Shown: positions 1 to 12,680, numbered from the stretch's first letter. The stretch is 64,000 nt of DNA from Plantago major (GCA_026545765.1 CM048844.1:74543590-74607589), one strand, 5' to 3'. Translations and numbers: made by a program. The notes: generated by a model from the letters alone, not told the origin.

Positions 1-940
1 TCGATATAGGTTATGGAGGAATTCTTAAACAGATTGATCCTCATAATAAAACAAGAATATCTTGTTCGTTTCTATTCTGGCAAGTGGAAAAATATTCAGA
101 AAAACTACGCTACTATTGCTAAAGAAATACTTTCAATCATAAAATGTGTTTTAAAATTCCAAGATGGTTTATATAACCAAAAAACAGATTATGATTCTGC
201 AAAGATTATGTCTATTAAATACTTTAAATATGACGCTTTTAGACATGTGTTTATAAATGGAAAGATGATATCACCCAGATTCTTTTAATATTTGAAGATA
301 TTATTGCAGAATGTACTCAGAAAGAAGAAATTCCTCCGACAGAGGAAAGAAGTCGTGAAAGTGGATTAGATAAAGGAAAGTTTATAGCTTTACCACTAAG
401 ATAAAGGAAAGCTTATAGCTTATTATCACCGTAATCGAGACTATAGTTAAGAGTACCAAGAATTTCGAGTACAAAAGAAAAGGAAGATTCCTATCTTTAT
501 CAATCAAGAAAGAAGAAAAAACCCGATTATGTTGAAAACAAAATCGTGAAGTAATACTCGCTTGAAATAAGAGATGTACAATGGGCAAGGGAACTTTCGA
601 CATCATGGTCTAAATATTTAGACAAAGATAAGCATTATATGCCTTCAGATCTTATAAAACAAGATCTTTTACGAAAGTATTCTTCGTAATGTATTCTTGT
701 GAAATAAATTATTTCAAAGACACGTAAGGAAAGTTTATAACTTCAGAAAAATTTATATTAAGAAGATTATATCTTCTAAGGATTGGGGATTTGAACCAAC
801 CAAAGGAAAGGGAATTTTATTATCCCAACAACAAAAAATCCTATAAAATATAATTATTGGGATTATGTTGAAGCATTTAATAAAGTGCTACTATGTGATA
901 ATGATCAACATAGAAAGAAGTACTGTGGTTTATAACCATT
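1..940 (+). mobile_element. Endogenous pararetrovirus-like fragment (RT/RNase H end)
   Basis: The frame at 13-288 reads like the end of a reverse transcriptase and the start of an RNase H domain of the Caulimoviridae type. It has the segment in which a Tyr/Ser-Gly-Lys-Trp-like motif is followed by a Lys-Asn-Tyr, Ala-Lys-Glu-Ile-Leu stretch and a helix ending Lys-Phe-Gln-Asp. The frame is broken soon after 288, and stops and shifts occur through to the N gap. No flanking LTR with a tRNA primer site is visible on this side. What I see is one recognisable domain plus decayed sequence. The family call rests on general similarity to plant pararetroviral polymerases (petuvirus/florendovirus side). 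A degenerate Ty3-type polymerase is the main alternative. It is non-functional as it stands. Confidence 0.55.
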
Positions 941-1040
941 NNNNNNNNNNNNNNNNNNNNNNNNNNNNNNNNNNNNNNNNNNNNNNNNNNNNNNNNNNNN
1001 NNNNNNNNNNNNNNNNNNNNNNNNNNNNNNNNNNNNNNNN
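941..1040. other. Assembly gap (100 N)
   Basis: Exactly 100 unknown bases. A round number like this is usually a placeholder for a scaffold gap of unknown size, so sequence on either side need not be contiguous. Confidence 0.98.
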
Positions 1041-2540
1041 AGGAGCCAAGTCCCTTAGAACTTTGTAAGGGAAGAAGATCTTCCAAGAAGAAAGGAAGAA
1101 GGAGAAGTGAAGAGGCCAAGAAAGTCATAAGTCTCTCAATTTTGACTTCAATGATGAGGATGAATCGACATACATGATGAACATCCACTTACAAGAAAAG
1201 GAGACAAGCAACTACCACAACCTCCTTTGGCAAGAAGTGCCCTTTCATGTACCAAAGAACTCTTCTAGAAATCACCAAGTCATTACAAGGAACATCCATC
1301 GAAGACAAAATTTCAAGGCAGAAGAAAGGCATAGTTAGGATCTCCTGATGGCGCCACCTAATGTAAAAAGCAAGAAGGATTCCCGCTTTCAGGTAAGAGT
1401 AAATGAGAGAAACTCATCAAGAAAGGCCAATTCGATGACTACACATCGAGTATATAGAAGACTCAGTAATGAAGAGTCTTCATATAGGTGCATTCCAACA
1501 AGAGAGGGTATTGGATTCTCGAACTACAACATCTACTTGTCAATGATAAGTTTCCAACCCCATCCCTCAAATCCAGATCCTCGAAATGGAGAGAAGGTAA
1601 ATAAGAATGTTACTAAAAAACCCGAAAGCACCTTCTACGCTCAAGCAAACTTTGAAGTAGAAAAGAGGAATGAAGCCAGAAGCATGGATCTTTTCTTTTC
1701 CGGGCCCGTTCTTACTCAAAGCCCCGATGATGTACACAAGGTAAGAAAAACCCAGATGGTAGCTACTAGGAAGAAATAAACTAGGTGTTTAACCCATGAG
1801 TCATCTCCTATATGACATCGATGAATACCTAGATGATATACACTATCCGGAAGAAATATACAAGGCTTTAAACCTATCTCAAATTGCAAGTAGATCTATG
1901 CCTCAATCTGGGAAAGTACTTCCGGTTCTTCTCTCTAATAATGCAAACATTTTCCTTCATGGAAGAATCACAAGCTGGCAAGAGTAAACTATGAAATATG
2001 TGACTTATCCGTAAAGAAGGCGATTGTATCTCTTCGTCGGCGGATTCTTTATGATTATGTCCAAGAATGCGTAAAAGTGGATGACATTGGCCAATCAACT
2101 AGAATCCGTAGCGACGTCAAGAATCTGAGGATTCAGTAAACCCAAAAGTTTTATTTCTCTCAAGACTTGAAAGATCAGTAATATTAGACTATCTCTTTCG
2201 AGCTTGGATTCTCGCTTTAAATTCTTCATTTACTTAGTATGTTTTCGTATACTCTCTTTTGTAATCTTGCTAATTGTTTCTCGAATTTCTATCTCGTGAA
2301 AAGTTGCATCTTTACCAGTAAACTCCACTTATCTCCGAAGCACCTCCGCTACCCGTATATATACATTCTAATAGATGACAACTTTATCGCCAAAGATCAC
2401 TTCTTGTGATTTGGTCGTGGAAGCACTTTCTCGCACTTAATTCAAATCTAAAATCGAATGTCATTTGAAATGATTATGTAGTGGGGATCAAGTTTTCTCT
2501 CTCTGGTGATTACAAATTTGTAATAGGCAGACCCTCTAAA
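1041..2540 (+). other. Decayed region, possibly pararetrovirus-derived
   Basis: Two short plus-strand open frames occur here, 1348-1779 (143 residues, basic, no recognised domain) and 1796-1987 (63 residues, acidic start). They are separated by 16 bases and followed by stop-rich sequence. From about 2150 the DNA turns into a pyrimidine-rich stretch with features of an untranslated leader or 3' region. The position after the polymerase-like fragment would fit a downstream viral frame plus intergenic region. I do not recognise either protein, so this link is inference from position only. Confidence 0.3.
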
Positions 2541-2576
2541 AGATAGTCATGGATAACTCATCAAAAAGGGAAAATT

Positions 2577-3928
2577 TGTTAGAATATCTGTTAGTATTTT
2601 GATCACCATCACATGTTTTATCTTAGCCGTAAAGGTGATTAAGTACTTTCGTTCACTAACATCAAAAGAGGAAATTACCAGTATGATTAAGTAAAATTCA
2701 GACAGGATTATAGGTCTATATGTAATTTTATTTCCGAAGACCATGAAGATCAACTAGCAATGGAGCTTTTCCCAAGATTAGAAGACCAAGATTGCACAAG
2801 ATTTATAAAGATATAAAGTTTAGTCTAACTCGCAAAGACTATGTCCTTAATCCTTCTTATGTATTTACTTACTTTTGAAAATATGATTCGGACATACGAC
2901 ATCATGAGTATGGAGCATGCAAGCCATCGAAAGGCTCATGTATCCGCTGAAGACTACAGTGACAAGAAATAGTACAAGTGCATTAATCGCATCGGTAGAA
3001 AGTCAACAAGCACCCTCTCGAGACATGAGACAAGGACTCGAGTACTCATTTCAAGATAAGTATGGATCAATTTGAATCGCGGTTCAACTGATATCATTCC
3101 AACAACTCTCAAATTCATCTATATATATCACACACTTAGATGCCGAAAAACACACCTAGAACGCTTCTATCTTGCAAACTTACCATCAAGCAAAGTATTC
3201 TCTCAAGCACTCTACTACCCTTTCTCAAATCTTTTCTACTCAAGAATCACTAGTAGTTCTAAGTTGTCCTAACCTTAACAAGAGATTGTTATTCGTGAAA
3301 GAGTTGAACCATCGATACCCTTTCAAGCTCATTCTCCGTAACGGACAGAATTACTGGGTCAAGAAGAGCATACCGCCATCCACTAAACAAGTGTATTGAG
3401 TAGTCTTGTTCTATTAGCTCAAAACATAATCGAAAAGTTATACGAGAAGCCTCTCGACAAACCTTATAACCAACACCATCAAGGCGTGGAGTAGAGGAAG
3501 TACTTGATTTGGGAAATCAAGGAAGAACCCAAGGTTATCTCGAGTAGAGGATGTACTTAGCTCTAGGAGCCGGGAATAACTCAGGGGTTCATTTGTCAAA
3601 CCATTTGTTTGGGAATCTTAGAATAGGATTATTGTAAGGTGAACTCAATTATCTCTAGTGTATTCTAGGTCTCGTAAAGACCAAGTGGATTAGTTGGAGG
3701 ATTACGCCACCTGTGTACCACTATACTTGTTGTGTCATTTACCTTTCAGATTTACATTTCAAAGAAGCACACACACATACTTATTGTTTAGACTTACCTA
3801 TCTTAAAGTCTTCCGCGCTCGATTTAAGTATCAAACCCCTGTGTTTCGAGAAATCAGATTTATCGACAAAAGTTTTAAAAGACTATTCAACGCCCAGCCT
3901 TTTTACTTTGCCGTTATCCGGACCAACA
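2577..3928 (+). repeat. Degenerate copia-type LTR (TGTTAG...CCAACA)
   Basis: This 1.35-kb segment begins TGTTAG and ends CCAACA. It aligns along its length with the LTR at 32481-34121: shared start, shared block of GAAGTACTT repeats (3497 and 3551), shared GGAGCCGGG-AATAACTCAGGGG box, shared GTAAGGTGAACTCAATTAT and GGATTACGCCACC boxes, and shared end. No primer-binding site follows and the 5 bases on either side (AAATT and CTTTA) do not match, so it is not a clean solo LTR. Confidence 0.75.
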
Positions 3929-4019
3929 CTTTATATCTCGATACTCATCTGAACTTCAATTTTTCTCTTAAAATCCATTTACAATTAATTAATTTCTCGA
4001 CTTGGTGGTTTGTTCACTA

Positions 4020-6500
4020 GTGACCAGTGCATAGCTTCTTTTCTAGTGAATTTAGCTCTTCTTGCATGGCTAAAATCCACTTATCTTTATCACCGCATGA
4101 TATAGCTTCACGTAATTCCTAGCTCTTGATATTCAATCTCCTCAAAATACTTAAGGCAAATGATGTCATATCTTCAAATCCCAAATTACAGTGTGCTTTA
4201 GGAGTTCTTTTATGTCCGTTGCTAGTTTAAAACTTCTCGTGGTTTCATCACAAGAATGTTCCTACCACCGGTCTCCCTTCGAGGGGGTACCGAGAAGAAC
4301 TAGTAGAAGCTCCAGAATCGCATTTTCATTGCTATGTCGAATCGAGTATGCAAGTGAGTGTCATCATTTTCATTTTCGTTGTTTCTCTGAGCTCATTTCC
4401 TGAATTACCAGATAACTCCACCTCAAAATTAGCTTTCATTTCTCTATTTGTTTTATCACTAGAGTACTGAGAGTTGTAGGGCATAGTTTCTTCATCAAAC
4501 ACCACATTTATGCTAATGATGACCGTGTTTCTTTCTATGCCCCATACTTATATTTTTAACACCATGTGGATACCCAAGAAAATGCACTTTAGTGCCTGCT
4601 CAAGCTTGTCTTGAGTAATATGAGCATATGCCATGCAACCAAAAACCTTGAGCTCAGAATAGTTGTAGGGCTTCCCATACCACAACTCATCAGGAGTCTT
4701 GAAGTTTATTGCTGAAGATGGACATATATTGATTAGAAAGCATGCAGTTGTGACTACTTCAGCCCAGAAATGCTTAGTAACACCTACAGTAAACATCATA
4801 CACCTAGTCCTCTCCAACAGGGTCATATTCATTCTCTCAGCTAGGCCATTTTGCTAAGGAGTGCTCGCATGAGATGCCTTATACCATTTTCTCTCAAAAA
4901 CTTTTAAACCGCTCTAAAGGAATTCTGTGTCATTGTCGTTAGGTATTTTATACCTCTACCTTTCTCATTCTTCATAAGAGCATACCAGTTTTTGAAAGTA
5001 ATTAAAGCATCAGACTTATTCTTCAAGATATAAATCCAGACTTTTCTAGTGTAATCATCAATGAGACTATGAAATACCTACCTCCACCATGTGAGGCTAC
5101 ACTAGCAGTCCCCATAAGTCGTAATGAATGTAATCAAGAGGCTCAATGTAGTGTGAGTAGCGGGGAAAACTATTTCTTTTAGATTTTCCCAAAATACACC
5201 GCCACAGAGTCGTAGCTTCTCTAAACTTTCTTCTTTAATTAAGTTTTGTTTCAAGCTCAATTAATCCTTTTCTGACTTATGTGACCCGGTCTTTTATGCC
5301 AAATATCAGCACTAACAGAGATAATAGAGTGAGCATGATCATGTAAAACATCACAATCAACATAGTACAATCTATTTATTCTAGAACCCGCAAAGACATG
5401 TGATACCATTATCGTAATGAAACTTAAAACCTTTCTTTTCTAGAGTACCAAGAGATATGAGGTTTCTCTCGAGTGTGAATGTACCGACATCCGTTAGTAT
5501 TCGATAGATCCATCTTGCATTTTGTGTGTACCTTGCTAATACCTTCAATGCCGCATGGTTCATCATTTCCTAGCATCACCATTCCTCTATCTGCCGCCTT
5601 AAGTCCGTGAACTAGTTTCTATTTGGTGACATATGAAATGTACACCCCGAATCCATGATCCATCTATCTCAATTTGTGGTATCTATAACACTTAGCACAT
5701 GAGCATATTTGCTTCATCTATGTTACCGCAAAAACATGAGATGTGTTAGTTACATTGCATTGTGATTCTCCGCCTTCTTTTAAACATGGGCAATCTTTCT
5801 TCAGTGACCAGATTTGTGGTAATGAAAATATTTTCTCATCTCCTCGAACTCAAAGATGTTGTTTGTTCTGGAGTTTGAAATTGTTTCGAGTCATTGAATT
5901 TCTTTTTCCGCTTCCGACTTTTGATATCTAATATTCACCTTCACTAGGAATCTCACTACAATTCCCTTCAGAATCGCTTTGATCTAATAGTAAACCACAT
6001 CCGCTAAGGATAACGCAGATGAATTTCCATAGAGTAGTGCATCCTTCAAATTATCATACACCTTAAAGGTGCATTAATGAGTAGAACGGCCTTGTCTTCA
6101 TCGTAGATTTGAACATCAATATTCTCTAAGTCATCAAGTGACTTATTGAACACATCCATTGATCTTCTAAGCTCCTTTCCTCCACAATCTTGTATGAGTA
6201 TAGCTTTGTTTCATGAATAACCTGTTGTTTGGATTTAGTCATGCACTCTCTAATTTCAACCATAATGCAAAGAAATGAGTCTTCCTTTGACACTTCTCTC
6301 AAGACTTTATCACTCAGGCTAAGAATCAATGCACTTGCGCCTTCTCTAAGATCTCACTCTTCCTTTCAGCAGTTCACTCAGTACTCATCTTGTCACTTCT
6401 TTCAATGCCTTGATTACACCGTTGAACTAACAATTTCGCATCTTCACTCTCCATAATCCAAAATCATTCTTCACATTAAACCTGCTCAACATCAAAACGT
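4020..6500 (-). mobile_element. Ty1/copia retrotransposon remnant (gag to start of RT), Tork-like
   Basis: Read on the minus strand, order is typical of copia. Gag-like sequence lies at about 6480-5950, with a DKVLREVSKE segment at 6329-6270 and a DVFNKSLDDLENIDVQI-like segment near 6100. A GAG-pre-integrase piece (5566-5381) contains RNLISLGTLEKKGF. The integrase end (4832-4548) contains ERTRCM, FWAEVV and LKVFGCMAYAH. The beginning of the reverse transcriptase lies near 4120-4030. Many stops and shifts break the frame, so this is a dead copy. The rest of RT and RNase H are missing. The lineage (Tork/Tnt1) is inferred from motif wording rather than a tree. Confidence 0.85.
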
Positions 6501-6569
6501 AGAACTCATGATCATCGTAATCTATTAATCAAGAACACAAACGATTAATCCGCTCCTCACGACGCGCTT

Positions 6570-7163
6570 CAATTGTTAGGTTTACTAATCAAACACATTT
6601 AATTAAGAAGAACTGGATGATAACTAAATGGCGATTTCACACTTAAATCACAAAATACAACAAACAAAGAATCGAATCAAAGCAATAGAAATCAACACAA
6701 GATATAACGAAGCCGCATGCCACATCGCCCATCGCCGAGAGAAAAACGATCACGATTTCACTAATCACCAAATTGAAATACAATCTTACATAGAACCAAT
6801 CGAAACTGCAATCGAACAACTACAACTCTTCAATCTGAGCTGAGAACCACGATTCTAGCTATCCACGATCTTAACCGCTCTCACAACTCTCGATTACAGG
6901 TGAAAGAATACAGAATAATAATCTAATTTATACAACAAAGAAGAATCTGATGTATAATAGGAATAACGGCAAGAGAAGCAACATCCATCCGATTATAATA
7001 CTTCTGTTATAATCCTACGGCTCAGATCAATCCAACGCCTTAAACTCATCCTTCTTTGCAAATAGATCCTTCTAGTCTTCAAGTTTTGCAGACAAACCCC
7101 CAAAGTTTCCAAACTTTACATAAATCTTCTAAAATGCTCAAGATTTCTTAATACACCCCGGCA
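6570..7163 (-). repeat. LTR of a minus-strand copia element
   Basis: On the minus strand the sequence begins TGTATTAAG right after a G-rich polypurine-like tract (GCCGGGG) that follows the end of an RNase H domain, and runs to CCTAACA. The 594-base length fits a copia LTR. It sits downstream of the RNase H remnant at 7164-7757, so it is probably that element's 3' LTR. The gag of the neighbouring Tork-like element starts just beyond it, without a clear primer-binding site. Confidence 0.55.
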
Positions 7164-7529
7164 AAATAGACGTACCATAGATAACAATAATTTTGGAACA
7201 AAGAAGCTCAAACGAGACCGTGATAGGACTTAGTTAAAATGTCGGCAAGTCGATCCAAAGTATCGACACGGAACACCGCTAGAGATCACAAACAAAATGT
7301 ATATCAATAGCAATATGCTTCATACGGAGTGAAGCACAAGGCTAAGAGATGAACGGTTTAACCGATATTATCACAGAAGGTGAGGTGGAGTGCATGGAAG
7401 GACAACAAGATCACGAAAAAGAAGTTTAACACAACAAACTTCGGCAGCGGTATCAGTGAGAGATCGATATTATGCCTCAGTCGAAGAGCGAGCCACACTT
7501 GTCTACTTACGGGAATGCCATGAGATTGG

Positions 7530-7585
<56 letters not shown>

Positions 7586-7757
7586 CAGAATTTGACTTCC
7601 CATCCACAAAGCTACGACCAAAGTTGGAATCGTAAAAGGTCAGAAGAGAAAGACTAGTAGGTTTCAGAAGGAGTCCATGGTGTAAGGTTTCCTTCGTTTG
7701 TTGCACATACTGACCATGCAATGAGTTCGCTAGCAGTATATTTGGATAACCATTCAA
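7164..7757 (-). mobile_element. Copia RT/RNase H 3' end (minus strand), interrupted by (TA)n
   Basis: Minus-strand frames show consecutive pieces of a copia polymerase end: TLHHGLLLKP (RT/RNase H linker), then after a (TA)n tract HALHLTFCDNIG, then KHIAIDIHFV and a V-D-T-L-D-R-L-A-D-like stretch close to the C-terminus. The pieces are in different frames. The microsatellite sits in the middle of the RNase H coding sequence. Wording is closer to Retrofit/Ale-type copia than to the Tork-like element next door, so it is probably a separate insertion. Confidence 0.75.
7533..7581. repeat. (TA)n microsatellite
   Basis: About 24 uninterrupted TA units. It splits the minus-strand RNase H remnant around it. 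Confidence 0.97.
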
Positions 7758-8338
7758 CTAAGTGGTTATAACTAAGGTATATTGGTGGATCATCGCCATT
7801 GGGTTTGTGTTTGAGAAGCAACCAATGATGGACCCATTTATGGATATGTAGATTCGATTATGTCAAATTTTGATACAAAGAAATCTCTAACAAGATATGT
7901 ATTCACTTTATTTGGAACTACATTGAGTTGGAAGTCCAATCATCACTATGTCGACTACTTATGAAGAGTTTATGGTAATGACAATGGGTGAAGGAAGCAA
8001 TATGGCTTAAGGAACTCCAAATCAACTGCATTGACGACAACTATTACCATAAACTGTGATAACCAAAGTACTCTTCATCTGTCAAAGCACCAGGATTATC
8101 ATGACAGATCCAAGCATATTGATATTAGATTTCACTTTGTCAGATATGAGGTTGAGAGGGGAACTATCATCAATATTGTGAAAATCAAGACAAGACAATC
8201 CATCATATGGTTTTACTAAATCAATTCATGTAATGAAGTTCAGGTCTTGTCTAAGTTCTATCAATCTCTGGAAGGAAGAGTTGTATCCTAACCCTAGGGA
8301 TACCGAAATGTACCATATATAAAGCTAAGGTGGAGATT
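7758..8338 (+). mobile_element. Copia RNase H 3' end (plus strand)
   Basis: Plus-strand frames give the end of a copia polymerase: a GYVDS-type segment near 7845, FGTTLSWKSNHHY near 7910-7950, an A-M-T-E-like region, then CDNQSTLHLSKHQ and RSKHIDIRFHFVR (8055-8145) and a final poorly kept K-I-K-T stretch. A purine-rich AAGGTGGAGATT tract at the end is a good polypurine tract just before an LTR-like TGTGAG. Several frameshifts and stops make it inactive. It meets the minus-strand copia remnant head to head near 7757. Confidence 0.8.
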
Positions 8339-8880
8339 TGTGAGCTAATATCTTGATATCTACTGAAGGGAGTTCGGAGTGGTGAGCACACTGGTTGATG
8401 AACTGATGGTGCTATTCTCGGTGTGAAGGCACAACAGATAACACAAAAGGGTGAAGAATTTAGGGTAAAGATGATAATTAACGTGGCAATCGATGATTGA
8501 TTTTGTTAATTTGAAAGTTAGTTAACTCTAACTAACGGGATTAAGCTAAATGAGATCGCAAAGCTTAGTTGCAGCGGTTTCTTCATTATTGATGTGTGTG
8601 TATCATCTCGAGTAATTCGTCCAATAAAACAGTTATTGTAGAGCAATTCGTAGAAGTCACTGAAAACAGGGAGGAGAAAGAGAGAATAGTGGTTATTGCT
8701 AGAATCTTATGATTTCCTTGTAATTTATATATTGTTGGCGAGTAGTGGATGATGTACTTGGTACACTTTGTGGATATAGGTGAAAATCGAACCACGTAAA
8801 GCTCTATGTTGCATCGCTTTGATCGTTATCGATTGAACCGTTGTTCTAGGGTTCATGCATGTAAATCGAGATTTCTTGAT
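8339..8880 (+). repeat. Probable 3' LTR of the plus-strand copia remnant
   Basis: It starts TGTGAGC directly after the polypurine tract and has no coding potential. The right end is uncertain because no clear CA terminus or target duplication could be fixed; 8880 is an estimate. Confidence 0.4.
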
Positions 8881-9383
8881 TAGACGTTAATTTGCAAAGT
8901 GTTAAGTTTCTCATTAATTTGTGGATGAAGATAAAATAGCAATCATGTATTCTAGTATGTCAAACTATGAATTATAAATATATAACCATATCCTTTAAAT
9001 TTTGAACTTTAAGTGGTGTTAAATCGACATCAATCTTTATTATATTGAGAGAAATCGTGTTTATTTTAAAAAAAAAAAAAAAGTTTAAGAAAATCAATAA
9101 ATATTGTTCTTTTCAATATAAAATTGTTTCTTTTGATTTAACATCACCCTGAACTTTACTTCTCTTCTGAAATATAGACGTATATCTATGATATTATAGA
9201 GAATTTATGATGTTTAAATAAAAATACTTGGTGTTTCATGACAAAAAAAATGCTTTATATTAATAATATAGACATTTTATTAAAGAACATTATTTTTTTA
9301 ACAAAATTATTTTATTTATTTTTAAATTAAGTATAGACATTCCCTAAATTAGGAATTAGGAAAAGATTACTAAAGACATTTAA
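8881..9383. other. AT-rich intergenic sequence
   Basis: No gene seen. Long A and T runs and an oligo(A) tract near 9069. Confidence 0.6.
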
Positions 9384-9618
9384 GCTTCATTTGGTTTGAG
9401 AGAAAATGGGGGAAAAGAAAAAAATAGGGGAAAATAAGATTTTCCTGGAAAATGGGAGGGAAAAACAACTTTCCTTATTTAGTAGAGATATATATTTTTG
9501 ATATAAATTTTCATAAATTTTCCAATATTTCCTCAGATCTACCAAATGGTGGAAAACAATATTTTCCCCTGTTTTTTTTTTATTTTTCTCTCATTTTTCT
9601 TTCAAACCAAATGAATGC
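9384..9618. mobile_element. Short inverted-repeat element (MITE)
   Basis: The left end GCTTCATTTGGTTTGAGAG and the right end CTTTCAAACCAAATGAATGC are near-perfect inverted copies, about 235 bases apart, with no coding capacity between. Flanking triplets are TAA and TTA, which is only suggestive of the Tourist/Harbinger preference. Confidence 0.65.
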
Positions 9619-10089
9619 TTATTTTTCCGTTAAAAAAAAGGTCAGAGCAAATGAGCCCCAAGTAATGGGAAAACAACTATCAATTTGTATGTGTTTGTAT
9701 ATATATAGTCTTATCATATGATTTATAATAAGCTCAACTGTGCAACCATTAATTACGTCACAACTGTGCCATGTTAATTGATTGCACTCTTAATCACGAT
9801 AATAAGCTCGCGATATGCACTTCCACGAAACCACATGAATTCTCTTATTTTACTACTAGTGCGGTGTTGTCTACACATACAGATCTTCTGCGCAATATAT
9901 GGAGATGAGTACTGGTTATCATTATAATTGACTTCTAAATTAACATTGCACTACAAATTCTTTGTTTACACCTAACACTTTCTAAAGTATCTGTTCAAAC
10001 TCATTCAGTTCTGTTCAGTTCTGCTTAATTATATTTTATACTATAATTCAGTTCAGTTCAATTCAGTTCCAGACGAAGAGAACAGAGAA
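9619..10089. other. Intergenic sequence without recognised features
   Basis: AT-rich. A run of CAGTTC-type short direct repeats occurs near 10000-10070. Nothing coding seen. Confidence 0.5.
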
Positions 10090-10522
10090 GGTTCTGTTTA
10101 ACACAAGCTTATCAACTAGCTTATAAGTTCGATGTACTTATTTTCGTAATGTTCATTATAATAGTTGTAAATGATAAGCTTATTCGGGAGTTTATCGAAA
10201 AATATACTACCGATTTTTTTTTTTTTGTAACGCAAAATTTATTAAGACTTCAAGTTCAAACTTTTACAAGAGCGCGCCTTACTAAATCTACCGACAAAAC
10301 TGTGGATCAAGCAATCTTCTTCCTTTACCGCTAATCGATTTATTTTACATACCATATTTAACAAATCACTTGCTTATCATCTAATTGATTTACTAAACAT
10401 TTTACAAAAAACATACCATATTTAGCAAATCCTTGCTTATCATCTAATTGATTTACTAAACATTTTACAAAAACCAACTAGGTTATCAATTCGCTTATCA
10501 ACTAATTTTGCTAAACAGAACC
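10090..10522. mobile_element. MITE with GGTTCTGTTTA inverted ends and internal tandem repeat
   Basis: The left end GGTTCTGTTTAACACAAGC and right end GCTAAACAGAACC are inverted copies, and both are followed inward by CTTATCAACTA. Inside lie an oligo(T) tract (10207-10220) and two direct ~63-base units. No clear target duplication. hAT or Harbinger type is likely from the ends, but unproven. Confidence 0.6.
10348..10474. repeat. Two-copy ~63-bp tandem repeat
   Basis: The unit starting ACATACCATATTTA occurs at about 10348 and again at 10411 with only a few differences. It lies inside the MITE at 10090-10522. Confidence 0.85.
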
Positions 10523-11100
10523 TAAGAGTCTTATTACAAGTGAACAATTATTGAGTTGTGCAACTGAATACTTAATTTAAGTTAAATTAAACTCATTTGT
10601 AATATATATGTAAATTAAACTTTAATAATAAAAAAAAACATATATTTTATAATTAAATTACAAGCTAATTTAACCCTAACAAAATTAATTCATCATTAAA
10701 AGAAACACAATATGTCTTGTCCAATTAAATTCCAAGCCATAAATTCAACCCCAACAAAATCAATTATATCACTAAAAAAACAAAGATAACCCATCTTTCT
10801 TCTCCATCTTCTAAAATTAAATTAAAACTGATCAATTCACATTAACACAAACCCTAATTCAACTTGAAAAAAGTCAATCCATTAACAAACAACAATATTA
10901 CTTACTTTCATAAATCTTCCATTATTTATAACTAAGTGCCACAATCTCACATTCTAGTTATGTTATATATTAATATTATATTTATTTATGTAATTTTATT
11001 TCAATTTACAATATTCACTATACTCTTAAGAGGGAAATGCATTGTGACCATTATCTAAGAGATGTTATGTAATTAACTCTTTATACTTATACTAATGTAA
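10523..11100. other. AT-rich intergenic sequence
   Basis: Nothing coding seen. It contains several AAATTAAA-type short repeats and ends at the long LTR-like repeat. Confidence 0.5.
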
Positions 11101-12680
11101 TGTGATATTTTTAATAGTATTTAATAAAATTAGATATTTTACAACTTTTAGTGACCAAATTTATTTGGGTTTCGTATATGATGAGTCGGTTTTACATCTT
11201 CTCATCTGGTCTTTTTTACCGCTTTTTGTTATCCTTAAGTATAGTTTTAGTAGTTTTCCTGTAGTCTTTTTACTTGTTTTGTTCTTTGTGAGTTTTGCGT
11301 ATTTGGTTAAACCGCTAATTGAAGGTAAAAAAGGTGTATTTTACATGCATCTGGAAGATATGGAGTTCCAATGCTTCGTATGGTTGCTAGAATTGGAGCG
11401 GAGAGGCCAAAATACCAAGAATCGAAGTTAAAAGAAGCAAAATCGAGCAAGAAGGACAAGAAGGGCAAAATCGTCATTTGCTAAAGGATCAGCGAACGCC
11501 CGTTTTGAGATTGGCGTCCGCCAATTCATTCCAGAAAGAATTGGTGGACGCCAAAGTCGGACTTGGCGGTCGCCATGGATGGATTTTGGCGTCCATGTTT
11601 AATCAAGGCGCCAACTTTCTTCCATGGCGAACGCCAACTTTCTCTGCTTCTGCACGGGTTTTCCCGATTCTTTCCTAATTCGTTCGGACTTAGTTTTTCT
11701 TCCTTTCTTTTAGTTAGAAACAAGATAATTACTTTAATAATTCATTCTATTGTCAAGTATTGAATTTTGCTCTCAAGCTAGACCTAGTTTCCAAGGCAAT
11801 TACCCGTTTTAAGGTAATTGAACCGATTTTCACCTTGTAATCCGACGATTATCATTGATTGGGAGCGCAATCTACATACTCTTTGCATCGATTCGATTCA
11901 GGTTCTTCAATTCTACCTAGGGTTTGTGACAACGAAGGGTAAATTGTATCAATCGTTCGATTCTACGTTTCTAGTATTAGATTATGTGTGTTGATTGTTT
12001 AATTGCTTTATTGATTATGTCTTCGCATAACATGAGTAGCTAAACACCCTGATTATGGGGTGGTGACGAATTCAAGCATGCTAGTTAGGGTTTATGCGAT
12101 TATATATATTCAAGTTATGATTACTATGAGCTTTTTAGATTAATTGCGTATTCTGCTATTACGTTTGATGTGCAATCCAATATCATCAAGTTAGATTAAG
12201 CATTTGATCTTTAGAAACCAAAACATTTTTCGCCTTGCTTCAATCTAACAGCTTAGTTGCAATAAGAATAGTAGGATTAGCTAAATTGATTGTAGCTTAG
12301 TGAAATTGACGCCTTCACTAATGCAATTGCTTTCAAACCAAGTAGTGACAACTCGAGAGTAATCGCATATTTCCGCTAGCTAGCTTGTCTTCACGTCACC
12401 ATAATTCTCCTCATTCCTATATCAATCTCGTTATGTCAATCATCTCTAGTTTTGTCTGCTTAGTTGTTTACTCATACACTAGTTAATCATCTCGCTACCG
12501 AAGCAAACAAACATTTACTGCTTTCCTTATTTGTCTACTATTCGTAAACCCAAACTCAGCCTAGTTAAGTCCTTCGAGACCGACCTCGGGGTTAACTTCA
12601 CTGCACTACAAGTTTTCAGTGTTGAGAATTAACTCTTGGCTAAGTAAACAAATACAAAACTCTGATTTGACACATCAGTA
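11101..12680 (+). repeat. Long LTR-like repeat, probable Ty3-type solo LTR
   Basis: It starts TGTGATATTTTTAATAG and ends with TTTGACACATCA. It is homologous to a minus-strand segment at 56837-57880: shared GAGTAGCTAAACACC, GGGGTGGTGA, CTCAGC-TAGTTAAGTCCTT and TCGGGGTTA boxes in the same order. The first third carries many TTGGCG/CGCCAA words, some forming inverted pairs. No coding capacity and no clear 5-bp target duplication. The Ty3 (Athila/Tat side) assignment is inferred from the length and the ACATCA end. Confidence 0.55.

Noticed and set aside
865..1188. Open frames crossing the N run
   Set aside because: They are open only because unknown bases cannot encode stops.
7358..7757. Frames with long Ile-Tyr repeats on both strands
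   Set aside because: Translation of the (TA)n tract; the real content is a broken copia RNase H.
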